Positions 46,292 through 58,030 of a stretch of 64,000 nt of DNA are shown piece by piece. Under the pieces are notes generated by a model. It made no database searches. It worked only from the letters and a program-made list of their open reading frames with translations, and was not told where the DNA came from. The DNA lies in NCBI GenBank assembly GCA_029959085.1, contig JARWIR010000021.1:21291620-21355619 (forward strand), given 5' to 3'. The stretch comes from Nemophila menziesii (Eukaryota > Streptophyta > Magnoliopsida > Boraginales > Hydrophyllaceae). Every line of letters begins with the position of its first letter. Position 1 is the first letter of the stretch. The translations under genes and the position numbers were made by a program.

Positions 46292-46842
46292 TGTATATGC
46301 TCTAGGACGAGATATAGATCATGGGTTAGGTTTAATATTCCTAATCCAACCCAAACACGTTTTCCTTAAAAAGTGGTCTAGTCTGACCCATATCAGTTGT
46401 AAACCTAATAACTTCTTTATTACAGCTCCAAATAATAAACTTTTAGCGGCCACAGGTTCCTAATTTGGAGACCTAGGGCTTGTTCAAGTTCTTCATCAAT
46501 TTCACGCGGCATAAAAAACACTTAACTTTCTAAATCGGGTCGGCAATATTTGCACTTTCGGAACACATTTTCTTTTGTCCTTTAACTCTTGGTTTGTGTT
46601 TTGATCTCTTTCTATCGACTTCTTATACATGATACATAATCTAATATTATCCTTGTACCTAAGAGGTTCACACCGAACACACAAATTACAGCTAAAAAAT
46701 CTCTAAAAGTAAGAAAACTCCAAAACTAAACAAAAAACACGAATATATTAAATAACATGGAAAAATCCCTCCGCTAAGAACATAATTAACCTAAAATTAT
46801 GTCTCGTGACTATATTACTCTATCACAAAAATGGAGACATTA
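45416..46842 (-). repeat. Athila LTR shared by two internal remnants
   Basis: Starts on the minus strand at 46842 as TAATGTCTCC, directly after a polypurine tract (GAGTCGGGGGTCT on the minus strand). Its body resembles the LTRs at 8129-9608 and 15044-16573. It contains a (TA)n run at about 46205-46288. On its far side it runs into gag-protease without an intact end or primer-binding site, so the left edge is approximate. Confidence 0.7.
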
Positions 46843-48066
46843 AGACCCCCGACTCAAAGTCATGTCGTCCCAACACAATAATAAATAAGATTAATAGGGA
46901 ATTCTCTAGAATATCAGCTAAATCATATAAGCATGGGAGAGGAAGAAAAGTAAAGAATCATAATGTAATGATATTTACAAACTAAAATATATATACACTT
47001 ATTGTACAAACAACCAACACGGATTAAGTTCAAGATTAGATTAGCTTTTCAATGCACGAAGGGTCGTTTTTTCTCTTAGTTCAATATAAAGGCTATATGG
47101 TGTTAATCAAATCTAACATAGTTTACAGTTGTCCATATAAATATCGCTCGTATTTCTCACAGCCAAGAATCATAAGGTTGTAATGTAATATTAGGGACGG
47201 TATGATTGAATATTTGGATAATGTGGCATGAGCTTTTAATAATCATACGATCTTTAAGGTTGTAATGTCGGCATAGGGTAGGTATGATCGTAAATTTGGA
47301 TGATTTAGAGTGAGATCTTGGATATATCCTCACTAGCCATCAACGAGTCACCCTAGAGCTTGCGTTACTCTCAAATATGTTTTCACTCAACCTAGATTTT
47401 GATGCACTTCTTTGCATCCCGATAACCCAACTAAAACCCATGATGATCACCTAAGTAATCCCAAATTGCCGGTATTTTTGTATATATTTTTCTTTTTGAA
47501 AGTTAGCTATGACTCTCTGTTTGATGTGAGAAGTCATGCTACCATGCTTCAACATTTTTCTTTTTCAATTTTTCAATTTTTCAATTTTTCAATTTTTCAA
47601 TTTTTTATCTTTTAAATTCTTTTTCTTTTAACTCGGCAAAGGGTTACAATATAAAAAAGTGATCAAAATCACAAATACATAGCACAAAAACCACCTATTT
47701 ATGTTTTCCATAATCGTTCCCACCATCCAAAACTCAAGCTCTAAGACGAGTGTCTAAGTATCGCAATTTGAATGCGGGTCATATGTAAAAGTCCTAAAGA
47801 ATAAGCGGCATGGCTTGTAATATGGTTAATAAAGAGGCTTGGAAAAGGGTAGAGGGGACTGAGATGGATAATATGTCAAATACAAAGGGACAACAAGCTA
47901 AAACGCACAAAGGGATTAACAAAGAAATTCCTTAATCCTTTTCTATATTATGCAATCTAGTTACTTTCTCACCTCTAGCACGTTCATTAAAGTGTTTATC
48001 AACTAGTTTGGATCTCAATTTCTATACACCACTCATGGCTTCCTAAGATCAAACTTACTTCTACTG
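46843..48066 (-). other. Athila 3' non-coding region, part 1
   Basis: Minus-strand 3' region with the polypurine tract at 46844-46858. It carries blocks found in 22124-23534: GTTGAGTGAAAACATATTTGA-like sequence near 47375-47395, CTTGAGTTTTGGATGG near 47720, and CATATGACCCGCATTC near 47775. It is split at 48067 by a nested solo LTR and resumes at 58539. Confidence 0.7.
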
Positions 48067-48071
48067 CATTG

Positions 48072-49493
48072 TGAAAGTCCTAGATGGAGGGTGAATAGGA
48101 TTACTAATAAGATTAATGCCTAATTAAAAAATCTTTTGGACAATTATAAGTTTAAGAAAGAAACTTCTAAGTCAACTAATATATCAAACTCCTAAGGGAT
48201 CATACAATGGATAAGCTAAGAGGTTCGATATATAAGTGATACAAGTAAAACCGAGTTTCTAATCTCTTACTACTCTAGATGACAATATGTTAGATAAACT
48301 AGATAATCAATATCACAATATTCATACTAGCATATTATCAAACATATAAAGTGCGGAAAGTAAATAGAGTAGGGATAGAAAGATACACACGATTTATAGT
48401 GGTTCGGTTTCCCTACATCCACTACCTAAGGAAGCCTCCTTAGGATTTCAAGCTTTTCACTAAGCTCCCGTGTCTCTCTTAACCGGGTCGAGAACACAAT
48501 AACCCTTACAACCTCTTCGATACCACGAAGGACAAACACTTGTGCTATCGCAACACAAGGACACCGAGTATACTCCCGATACTCAAACACTTGTGCTATC
48601 TCAACACAAGGACACCGAGTATACTACCGATACTCAAATTCTCTCTTAATCTATCTATTACAAGAACTAGACTTAAGAGGATAAATACAAAGTGTTTAAG
48701 GGGTGAAACTACTTTGCTAATGAACTCCTAAAGAGATGATATAACTATAAGCTTAATACTTCTCTTGAGTTGATAATAACTTTGAAGCTCCTTTGATTTA
48801 CTCCTTGAATGAGTAGATATGACAATTATAGCTCTTGACACCTTCTTGGATGATAACAATTAAGCCCCTAAGTGTATATGGGTTGAAGGTGTGATTGTAG
48901 TCTTGAAAGACCTTCAATTTATAGCTGCAAAATGCTCCCAACGGTCATATGATTTGTCTCCAACGGATATATTAATATCCCCAACGGATCTATTCCTTTT
49001 GTCTTCATTTTGCTGCAGGAAACCCTAATCTGCGGTGCACCGCGGGGTTGGTGAGGTGCACCGCGGGGTTGGTGAGGTGCACCGCGCCAAGCTTGCTAAA
49101 ATCACTTGCTCTCTGACGGGCTAGCCCCCTGGTCCGTGCCCTGGTCCGCACATCTGCGGTGTACCGTGCCCATAGTGCGGTGTACCGCACCAAAGGTCTA
49201 AAACACCTTTTAATGAGTATCTTTCACTACGATGCTCGGATCAGAAAACCTTCTTCACGAGAATTGTTGGAAACATCATTCTAAGAAACTTTGTAGTTGA
49301 TCACTAAAGCTAATTCTCAATGTACACAAAGATAAGGTTAAAAGTATTTGTATGAGAATTAGTTTCATAAGATATAACAATAAAGATTTGATCTAAATGA
49401 TAAAGATGAGCTTTTTGATGAATTAGAGTGCAAGATAGAATGTATATAACAATAGTAATTAGCACACTAAACACAAGAGGATTTGTCACATTA
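48072..49493 (-). mobile_element. Sirevirus-family solo LTR, main part, TSD CATTG
   Basis: Minus-strand LTR of the family seen at 35972 and 49494. The plus strand starts TGAAAGTCCTAG, and the interior shows GGTGCACCGCGGGGTTGGTG repeats near 49035-49085. It is interrupted at 49493 by the 9-kb element. Its last 33 bp, ending ATATGCCAACA, lie at 58501-58533. CATTG at 48067-48071 and 58534-58538 is its TSD. Total about 1,455 bp, with no internal sequence, so a solo LTR. Confidence 0.9.
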
Positions 49494-50873
49494 TGTTGGC
49501 ATATAGCCTCCCTTATTAGGTTGTTTTAATGTGACAAATCCTCTTGTGTTTAGTATGCTAATTTCTATGATTATTTACACTCTCTCTTGCACTCTATTTC
49601 ATCAAAAAGCTCTCTCTTTGTCATGTTGTTCAAACTTGATTGTTTTATCTTAAGAATCTTATTCTCATACAAATGCTATTAACCGTATCTTTATGTTTAT
49701 TGAGAATTAGCCTTAGTGTTCAACTTCAAAGATTCTTAGAATAATGTTTACAACAACTTTCGTGAAGAAGAATTATTGATCCAAGTCATTATCCTTCAAA
49801 GATTACTTGGCGCGGTACACCGCTGCGGTATACCGGACCAAGCTTGCGGACCAGGGCGCGGTATAGAGACTAGCCCGTCAGTATGCCAGAAAATCAACCA
49901 CTGAAGCGCGGTACACCGCTGCGGTACACCGCAAGTAAGGGTTTTCTGCACTAAAGACAAGTCATAAGAAATATATCCGTTGGGAGATTAATAGATCCGT
50001 TGGACTCAAGCCTTATGACCGTTGGAAGCCATTTTCTACTATAAATTGAAGCTCTTTGAAGGCTACAACTACACCAACTAATTACAAACATTAAGGGGCT
50101 TAATTGCTATCATTCAAGAAGGTGTCAAGAGCTATACATAGTCAAATTCAATCTTAGTGAGCTTATAAATCCTTTCAAGGAGTTAATCAATTAAGCCACA
50201 AGGTTCTATCCACTCAAGAAGGAGTATACAAGCTTATAGTCATATCCACTCTTTTAGGAGTTTTAGATACAAGCTTTAATTAGCAAACCTTTAAACACTT
50301 TGTTGCTATCCTCTTAAGTCTAGGTCTTGTAATAGATAGATTAAGAGAGAATTCAAGTATAGGGAGTATACTTGGTGTCCTTGTGTTGTGATTACGCAAG
50401 TGGTGTGTCCTTCGTGTTATCGAAGAGTTTGTAAAGGTTATTGTGTTCTCGACCCGGTTAAGAGAGACACGGGAGCTTAGTGAAAAGCTTGAAATCCTAA
50501 GGAGGCTTCCTTAGGTAGTGGATGTAGGGAAACCGAACCACTATAAATCGTGTGTATCTTTCTATCCCTACTCTATTTACTTTCCGCACTCTATATGTTT
50601 GATTATATGCTTGCATGAATTCTATGTTATTATTTATCTAGGATATCTAACATATAGTTTTCTAGAGTAGTTTAAGATATTGGATTAGCTTTTTACTAGT
50701 TATACTTTTATATCAAACCTTACTCTTTCCATTGCATGATCCCATAAGAGTTTGATTTAATTAGTTGACCTAGAAGTTTTCTCTTAAACTTATTATTGTC
50801 CAAAAGATTTTTAATTAGGCATTATCTTATTAGTAATCCTATTCACCCCCCCCCCCCCCCTCTAGGACTATCA
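49494..50873 (+). repeat. LTR 1, 1,380 bp
   Basis: Starts TGTTGGCATATAGCC and ends CTATCA. It has GCGGTACACCGC motifs near 49810-49940 and a 15-C run near its end. Confidence 0.92.
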
Positions 50874-50875
50874 AT

Positions 50876-50887
50876 TGGTATCAGAGC
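50876..50887 (+). other. Primer-binding site, copy 1
   Basis: TGGTATCAGAGC, complementary to the initiator tRNA-Met 3' end, two bases after LTR 1. A second copy is at 56299-56310. Confidence 0.9.
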
Positions 50888-50930
50888 CTAACTCTACGTG
50901 AATAGCTTAATCGTTAGTAGAGTAAACGAT

Positions 50931-51983
50931 ATGGAATTTAATCTTTTGGAAAGTTCGTCTTCTACTCGACCTCCACTTTTTGTAGGAACTTACTATTTCG
51001 CTTGGAGAACAAAAATGGAGGAATTTATAAAAGCCGAAGATCCCGATCAATGGAGAATTGTAAAAGAGGGTCCATTTGTCCCTTATAAAGAAGAGTTAAA
51101 TGAAGAAGGAGTTCTCAAGCTAAATCAAGAAGAAAAAGATTTTGATGAACTCACCATTGAGGAAAAGGCTAAGCTCACTCAAAATGCAAAACCAATGTAC
51201 ACTCTCATTCGTGGAATTTCCGAAGAAATATTCTCACAAATGTTAGATTGTAAAACCGCAAAAGAGCTTTGGAATCGTTTGGAGTTTTTATATGGAATTG
51301 TCGAAAATGACGAAGAAGAAGAAGTCTCAATCCATGATGAATCTCACAACAATTTTAAACCTAATCATGAGGTAGCACTTTATCCAAACTCTTTATCTCT
51401 TCCTTATAATTATTGTGATATTAGACAAATTTCATCCCTTCTCAAAATTCTTGATTCTCAAATCCATTTAAATAATCTTATGTTAAAAAAGGGTAATATT
51501 GAGCCAAAGAAGTGTTTTAAATGTTGTATCACTTTGGATGATATTCTTGGCAATACTAAAAACCCGTGTTTTGAAAACATTTTTATTTTAAATAAATGGA
51601 AACATCCTTTGAAGAAAAGCATAGAAGGTTTTAAAAAATTGGATGAAGCGTTTTCCCTTGCTCTTGATACTTTAAAAAATCATCCTTTCTCAAATGTCAC
51701 TCCTTTTGATCCAAATGACTTTTTCAAAGAAAAATTATATGTTAGTGATAATTTGGATGTTGGGAAGAATGTGGAAACTTCTTGTTCAAAACCTTTACAT
51801 GGTTACTCTATTCAAAAAAGAAGTTATTGCAACTATTGTGGTAAACCCGGTCATCATGCTTCTACGTGCCATTACCATGAACAACTTATTAGTGGATCTT
51901 TGATACCTTCATGGGAAAAACCAATATGGATCGTGACAAATGCTAATAACATTTCCGGATCCATTCCACCTCGGGTACCATAG
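50931..51983 (+). CDS. Copia-type gag (capsid/nucleocapsid) protein, copy 1
   Basis: Intact 350-residue ORF from the first ATG (MEFNLLESSSSTRPPLFVG), just after the primer-binding site. The N-terminal part has the copia-gag features seen in plant elements: a Y-x2-W motif (YYFAWRTKMEEFI near residues 27-40) and a later KELWNRLEFLYG block. The middle is Lys/Asn-rich and unlike gag proteins I know. A zinc knuckle CNYCGKPGHHASTC lies at residues 300-313. The ORF ends 37 residues after the knuckle, where a full element would run on into protease and integrase. The product could form particles and package RNA, with enzymes supplied in trans. The frame is open further upstream without an ATG. Confidence 0.85.
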   Translation: MEFNLLESSSSTRPPLFVGTYYFAWRTKMEEFIKAEDPDQWRIVKEGPFVPYKEELNEEGVLKLNQEEKDFDELTIEEKAKLTQNAKPMYTLIRGISEEIFSQMLDCKTAKELWNRLEFLYGIVENDEEEEVSIHDESHNNFKPNHEVALYPNSLSLPYNYCDIRQISSLLKILDSQIHLNNLMLKKGNIEPKKCFKCCITLDDILGNTKNPCFENIFILNKWKHPLKKSIEGFKKLDEAFSLALDTLKNHPFSNVTPFDPNDFFKEKLYVSDNLDVGKNVETSCSKPLHGYSIQKRSYCNYCGKPGHHASTCHYHEQLISGSLIPSWEKPIWIVTNANNISGSIPPRVP

Positions 51984-52633
51984 TAATTTGCATTGAAGGT
52001 GTTGAGCGTCAAGAAAATGGAATTTCATGCAAAAGGACGTTCAAACCTCATAAAAGGAAAATACGGTGATATTCTTTCCTCTCTTGTGTTTTTATTTATG
52101 TTTTCATTTTTGTGTTTTATGTGTTTTTTCAACTTGTGATGCTATCTTGAAGTTCTTGACCTTTTTCATGCTTTAGTTTTGCTTTATTCTTGCATAGGGT
52201 CTTTTTGCACTTTTAGAAAACTTAGGGTCTTTTGTGAAATTAACTGTTATATGAGTTTTTAGCTTCTCCTTGGCTTTTCTTTTCAAAACAAAGGTGCTCA
52301 AAATTATTTTATATCATTCCGAGTCATTTGGGGAAGTTTCGATTGTGTTTCGGGTGTTTTTAAAAGAATCAAAAATTTCATTTTTGTTGACCAAACCGAG
52401 CACTCGTGCGGTGCACCGGACGATTCCCGCGGTACACCGCACGTAAGGGTTTTGACAGATTAAGAACCCGTTTTTCAGTCTTTTCTCCTCACTTCTTCAT
52501 TACAACTTCTCCTCTCCTCCTCCTTGGCGATTTCCGGCCACCCACACTCCGGTTCCACCACCAAAAACACCCTCTTTCACCACTTAAATCACTCCTCCTT
52601 CTTCCTTCTCCATTACCCACTTCGTTTTCCACC

Positions 52634-53878
52634 ATGGTTAGAACCAAATCCATTGCTAACAAGAAAAAAGCTTCCACCGGAGCCTCCTCAAGCCGCCACC
52701 GTGAACCATCTCCGGCGAGGTCACCATCACCACCACCACCACCACTCCGGCCATTTGATGCTCTACCGGGAAGAACGATTTGCCCCTCGGCTTTTCCCTC
52801 CGGTGAAAACTCTCTCTATAATCTCTTTTCAATTCAAAAGTTTCATAAAATATTTGCTTTTTCGGGTAGTCATTTGGCAATCGGGTTAATCGAAGATTTT
52901 TATACGAATTTTGAATTTAATCATGCTTCTACTTCAATTAAGTCAACCGTATCGGGTACCATTTTGCGTTTAAAATCGAATACTTTGTGCTCTAAATTTG
53001 ATATACCTTCGGATGGTTTTAGCGGATTTTGGTCTAGTGGTTGGGATAATTCGAACATTGATATTGTTGCTCAAAATGAAGTTAATGAGTTTGTTAATAG
53101 TAGAATGGTTATTGCCGATGGAAATTGGAATATTCGTAACTTTGATCCGGAATTTATCGTGGCCCACAAGTTTCTTATCTCGGCCGTTATTCCGAAAGAT
53201 AAGCATGACGCTAAACTTATCCCGTATGAAGCTTATCTTTTATTTTTGATCTTCTCCAAACAACCGATAAACATTATTGCGATAATGTTCAAATGGATGA
53301 ATCACGCTCGTGCCTCTCGGGATAAAGTCCCTTACGGTATTTTTCTATCCAAAATCTTTGAGGCTAATGGTATTTCTTTTGGAGGAACTAATGTGAAACC
53401 AATGAATAAGTCATGGAACTTCGATTATCTCACGATTCTTAGGATGAAATTTGTTATTTATAACAACACATATGTTTCGGTCTCCACTATTAATCGTATC
53501 TCGGATGTTACTATTCGTAATCGCATTCTTGGAGCTAAAAGCGAAACCGATGGTCCGGAGCTTGAGACTCTTATTTTAGTAGATAACCCGGATCAACAAA
53601 ACCCCATTCCTAATGAGCCCACTCCAAGCCAACCCACCTTTGTTAACCCTCCTAATCCATCCGGTTTCGAAAGTGCTATGTCCCGTTTCATGGATTATAT
53701 AGGGAGTAAATTTGTGGCTTTGGAAGATAAAATAGAAAGGAAATTTGGAGTTTTGGAAGAAAAGATAGGGAATCTTGCGAATGAGCTTTCGTGTATGAAA
53801 AGTGATGTTTCGTGTATTCGCGATGATATTGGAAATGGAAGAAGATCTAGGAGCCGCTCTCCTCGTGATAATCGTTAA
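52634..53878 (+). CDS. Env-like/extra ORF of Sirevirus-like element
   Basis: Intact 414-residue ORF. I chose the ATG at 52634 because it sits in ACCATGG and opens a basic segment (MVRTKSIANKKK). The frame is open to 52406, but that part is translated GC-motif leader. Features: Ser/Pro-rich segment at ~20-40; a central domain (~60-290) with FYTNFEFNHA, VSGTILRLKSNTLCSKF and FMKWMNHAR-like blocks, resembling the domain in Athila env-like and other plant transposon proteins; a Pro-rich linker; a predicted coiled coil at ~335-395 (FVALEDKIERKFGVLEEKIG); and an Arg-Ser tail (RRSRSRSPRD). No signal peptide or clear membrane helix, so an envelope role is doubtful. RNA binding or particle association is possible. 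In copy 2 this ORF is lost. Confidence 0.75.
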   Translation: MVRTKSIANKKKASTGASSSRHREPSPARSPSPPPPPLRPFDALPGRTICPSAFPSGENSLYNLFSIQKFHKIFAFSGSHLAIGLIEDFYTNFEFNHASTSIKSTVSGTILRLKSNTLCSKFDIPSDGFSGFWSSGWDNSNIDIVAQNEVNEFVNSRMVIADGNWNIRNFDPEFIVAHKFLISAVIPKDKHDAKLIPYEAYLLFLIFSKQPINIIAIMFKWMNHARASRDKVPYGIFLSKIFEANGISFGGTNVKPMNKSWNFDYLTILRMKFVIYNNTYVSVSTINRISDVTIRNRILGAKSETDGPELETLILVDNPDQQNPIPNEPTPSQPTFVNPPNPSGFESAMSRFMDYIGSKFVALEDKIERKFGVLEEKIGNLANELSCMKSDVSCIRDDIGNGRRSRSRSPRDNR

Positions 53879-54919
53879 TTCATCTTGGTTTGGTGTTTGG
53901 TGCTTGGTGTTTGGTGTTTAAAATCTTGTTTTTATCGTTCTTGGTGGTTTATGGGTCTTTTAAATGCTTATGTGGTTTTGTTAGAACTTGTTTAATGGTG
54001 TGTTTATGCTTTTAAGTATTTGTGGGTCCGTGTTTTGGACATCTAGGATATTGCTATTTTGGCTTATTTGTTTTCTTTGTTAGGATGCTAATTGTTTTAT
54101 TTGGATAATTGGTTAACTTGTTTTTATCTTGATTGTTAGTTGCTTATCTTCTTTGATTTGATGTTGCTAACATGTTCTTTGATGTTATAGGTACTTCTTG
54201 ATATTGCTCCTTAGTCCCTATAGTTTGTTCTCTTTAAACCTTGTTCCTAAATAGTTTGATATTTGCATTGCGGTCCCAAATAGATCTTTCAAAATTGCGC
54301 TTGGCCCCCAAACTTTTGAAAAATACACCTTGACCCCTTGTTTTTCGACAAATTACAGTTTTACCCCTATATCTTTTCAAAATGATTTCAAATGTTCTTA
54401 TTAGGGAAAATTGTCTATCAAACAATTACAAAATTAAAAAAAAAAAAAAAAACTTTATGCATTTTGTAAGGGGGAGTCTTTGCTAAACCATTTTTTAAGA
54501 CTCAAATGCTTAGACTAATCATTTATTTCATATGTTGCAACTAATCGTTTATGTTTTTAGAAAGCATATAAAATCAAAATCCATCAAGAAGTTGGTAAAC
54601 ATCTCTATCCTTAGCTCTTACTTTTCAAATATCTAAAACTCTTGCATACTCTCTCTATCATTGTTTAAAATCTATTCACTCGAGTTGTCTTTGCTCTTCT
54701 ACTCTTAGTTGTTTTTACCCCGTCTTTTTGATGAAGACAAAGGGGGAGAAATATTATGTGCACTAAAACCTTCAAAACTTGCACGTTTTAAACACTCACA
54801 AATGCATCTCAAAACTTATGCTTATTGTGAGGGGGAGCTTTATTTCATTATGCTTAAACTTTCATATCTTTCCTTAGGTGTTTTAGTGAAGGATTTGTCA
54901 TCATCAAAAAGGGGGAGAT
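53879..54919 (+). other. 3' region with four purine tracts; polypurine tract at end
   Basis: Non-coding, related to 37800-39336. G5AG tracts lie near 54468, 54738 and 54829. AAAAAGGGGGAGAT (54906-54919) directly precedes LTR 2. An A18-type run sits near 54436. Confidence 0.8.
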
Positions 54920-56296
54920 TGTTGGCATATAGCCTCCCTTATTAGGTTGTTTTAATGTGACAAATCCTCTTGTGTTTAGTATGCTAATTTCTATGATTAT
55001 TTACACTCTCTCTTGCACTCTATTTCATCAAAAAGCTCTCTCTTTGTCATGTTGTTCAAACTTGATTGTTTTATCTTAAGAATCTTATTCTCATACAAAT
55101 GCTATTAACCGTATCTTTATGTTTATTGAGAATTAGCCTTAGTGTTCAACTTCAAAGATTCTTAGAATAATGTTTACAACAACTTTCGTGAAGAAGAATT
55201 ATTGATCCAAGTCATTATCCTTCAAAGATTACTTGGCGCGGTACACCGCTGCGGTATACCGGACCAAGCTTGCGGACCAGGGCGCGGTATAGAGACTAGC
55301 CCGTCAGTATGCCAGAAAATCAACCACTGAAGCGCGGTACACCGCTGCGGTACACCGCAAGTAAGGGTTTTCTGCACTAAAGACAAGTCATAAGAAATAT
55401 ATCCGTTGGGAGATTAATAGATCCGTTGGACTCAAGCCTTATGACCGTTGGAAGCCATTTTCTACTATAAATTGAAGCTCTTTGAAGGCTACAACTACAC
55501 CAACTAATTACAAACATTAAGGGGCTTAATTGCTATCATTCAAGAAGGTGTCAAGAGCTATACATAGTCAAATTCAATCTTAGTGAGCTTATAAATCCTT
55601 TCAAGGAGTTAATCAATTAAGCCACAAGGTTCTATCCACTCAAGAAGGAGTATACAAGCTTATAGTCATATCCACTCTTTTAGGAGTTTTAGATACAAGC
55701 TTTAATTAGCAAACCTTTAAACACTTTGTTGCTATCCTCTTAAGTCTAGGTCTTGTAATAGATAGATTAAGAGAGAATTCAAGTATAGGGAGTATACTTG
55801 GTGTCCTTGTGTTGTGATTACGCAAGTGGTGTGTCCTTCGTGTTATCGAAGAGTTTGTAAAGGTTATTGTGTTCTCGACCCGGTTAAGAGAGACACGGGA
55901 GCTTAGTGAAAAGCTTGAAATCCTAAGGAGGCTTCCTTAGGTAGTGGATGTAGGGAAACCGAACCACTATAAATCGTGTGTATCTTTCTATCCCTACTCT
56001 ATTTACTTTCCGCACTCTATATGTTTGATTATATGCTTGCATGAATTCTATGTTATTATTTATCTAGGATATCTAACATATAGTTTTCTAGAGTAGTTTA
56101 AGATATTGGATTAGCTTTTTACTAGTTATACTTTTATATCAAACCTTACTCTTTCCATTGCATGATCCCATAAGAGTTTGATTTAATTAGTTGACCTAGA
56201 AGTTTTCTCTTAAACTTATTATTGTCCAAAAGATTTTTAATTAGGCATTATCTTATTAGTAATCCTATTCACCCCCCCCCCCCTCTAGGACTATCA
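54920..56296 (+). repeat. LTR 2, 1,377 bp, shared by two internal regions
   Basis: Matches LTR 1 except for the C-run (12 instead of 15). It is preceded by a polypurine tract and followed by a primer-binding site, so it is the 3' LTR of the first unit and the 5' LTR of the second. Confidence 0.92.
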
Positions 56297-56353
56297 ATTG
56301 GTATCAGAGCCTAACTCTACGTGAATAGCTTAATCGTTAGTAGAGTAAACGAT

Positions 56354-57406
56354 ATGGAATTTAATCTTTTGGAAAGTTCGTCTTCTACTCGACCTCCACT
56401 TTTTGTAGGAACTTACTATTTCGCTTGGAGAACAAAAATGGAGGAATTTATAAAAGCCGAAGATCCCGATCAATGGAGAATTGTAAAAGAGGGTCCATTT
56501 GTCCCTTATAAAGAAGAGTTAAATGAAGAAGGAGTTCTCAAGCTAAATCAAGAAGAAAAAGATTTTGATGAACTCACCATTGAGGAAAAGGCTAAGCTCA
56601 CTCAAAATGCAAAACCAATGTACACTCTCATTCGTGGAATTTCCGAAGAAATATTCTCACAAATGTTAGATTGTAAAACCGCAAAAGAGCTTTGGAATCG
56701 TTTGGAGTTTTTATATGGAATTGTCGAAAATGACGAAGAAGAAGAAGTCTCAATCCATGATGAATCTCACAACAATTTTAAACCTAATCATGAGGTAGCA
56801 CTTTATCCAAACTCTTTATCTCTTCCTTATAATTATTGTGATATTAGACAAATTTCATCCCTTCTCAAAATTCTTGATTCTCAAATCCATTTAAATAATC
56901 TTATGTTAAAAAAGGGTAATATTGAGCCAAAGAAGTGTTTTAAATGTTGTATCACTTTGGATGATATTCTTGGCAATACTAAAAACCCGTGTTTTGAAAA
57001 CATTTTTATTTTAAATAAATGGAAACATCCTTTGAAGAAAAGCATAGAAGGTTTTAAAAAATTGGATGAAGCGTTTTCCCTTGCTCTTGATACTTTAAAA
57101 AATCATCCTTTCTCAAATGTCACTCCTTTTGATCCAAATGACTTTTTCAAAGAAAAATTATATGTTAGTGATAATTTGGATGTTGGGAAGAATGTGGAAA
57201 CTTCTTGTTCAAAACCTTTACATGGTTACTCTATTCAAAAAAGAAGTTATTGCAACTATTGTGGTAAACCCGGTCATCATGCTTCTACGTGCCATTACCA
57301 TGAACAACTTATTAGTGGATCTTTGATACCTTCATGGGAAAAACCAATATGGATCGTGACAAATGCTAATAACATTTCCGGATCCATTCCACCTCGGGTA
57401 CCATAG
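56354..57406 (+). CDS. Copia-type gag protein, copy 2
   Basis: Second intact copy of the 350-residue gag, with the same protein sequence as 50931-51983. Its own primer-binding site (56299-56310) and LTR 2 lie upstream, so it could be expressed separately. After its stop the leader region continues only to 58030, where the env-like ORF should begin but does not. Confidence 0.85.
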   Translation: MEFNLLESSSSTRPPLFVGTYYFAWRTKMEEFIKAEDPDQWRIVKEGPFVPYKEELNEEGVLKLNQEEKDFDELTIEEKAKLTQNAKPMYTLIRGISEEIFSQMLDCKTAKELWNRLEFLYGIVENDEEEEVSIHDESHNNFKPNHEVALYPNSLSLPYNYCDIRQISSLLKILDSQIHLNNLMLKKGNIEPKKCFKCCITLDDILGNTKNPCFENIFILNKWKHPLKKSIEGFKKLDEAFSLALDTLKNHPFSNVTPFDPNDFFKEKLYVSDNLDVGKNVETSCSKPLHGYSIQKRSYCNYCGKPGHHASTCHYHEQLISGSLIPSWEKPIWIVTNANNISGSIPPRVP

Positions 57407-58030
57407 TAATTTGCATTGAAGGTGTTGAGCGTCAAGAAAATGGAATTTCATGCAAAAGGACGTTCAAACCTCATAAAAGGAAAATACGGTGATATTCTTT
57501 CCTCTCTTGTGTTTTTATTTATGTTTTCATTTTTGTGTTTTATGTGTTTTTTCAACTTGTGATGCTATCTTGAAGTTCTTGACCTTTTTCATGCTTTAGT
57601 TTTGCTTTATTCTTGCATAGGGTCTTTTTGCACTTTTAGAAAACTTAGGGTCTTTTGTGAAATTAACTGTTATATGAGTTTTTAGCTTCTCCTTGGCTTT
57701 TCTTTTCAAAACAAAGGTGCTCAAAATTATCTTATATCATTCCGAGTCATTTGGGGAAGTTTCGATTGTGTTTCGGGTGTTTTTAAAAGAATCAAAAATT
57801 TCATTTTTGTTGACCAAACCGAGCACTCGTGCGGTGCACCGGACGATTCCCGCGGTACACCGCACGTAAGGGTTTTGACAGATTAAGAACCCGTTTTTCA
57901 GTCTTTTCTCCTCACTTCTTCATTACAACTTCTCCTCTCCTCCTCCTTGGCGATTTCCGGCCACCCACACTCCGGTTCCACCACCAAAAACACCCTCTTT
58001 CACCACTTAAATCACTCCTCCTTCTTCCTT
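57407..58030 (+). other. Truncated gag-to-env leader of copy 2
   Basis: Same as 51984-52607, including GCGGTGCACCGG and GCGGTACACCGC near 57835-57865. It stops 27 bp short of the env-like ATG, where the sequence switches to LTR. Confidence 0.85.

Noticed and set aside
52406..52633. N-terminal extension of the env-like ORF
   Set aside because: The extra 76 codons translate the palindrome leader. The ATG at 52634 has far better context (ACCATGG).
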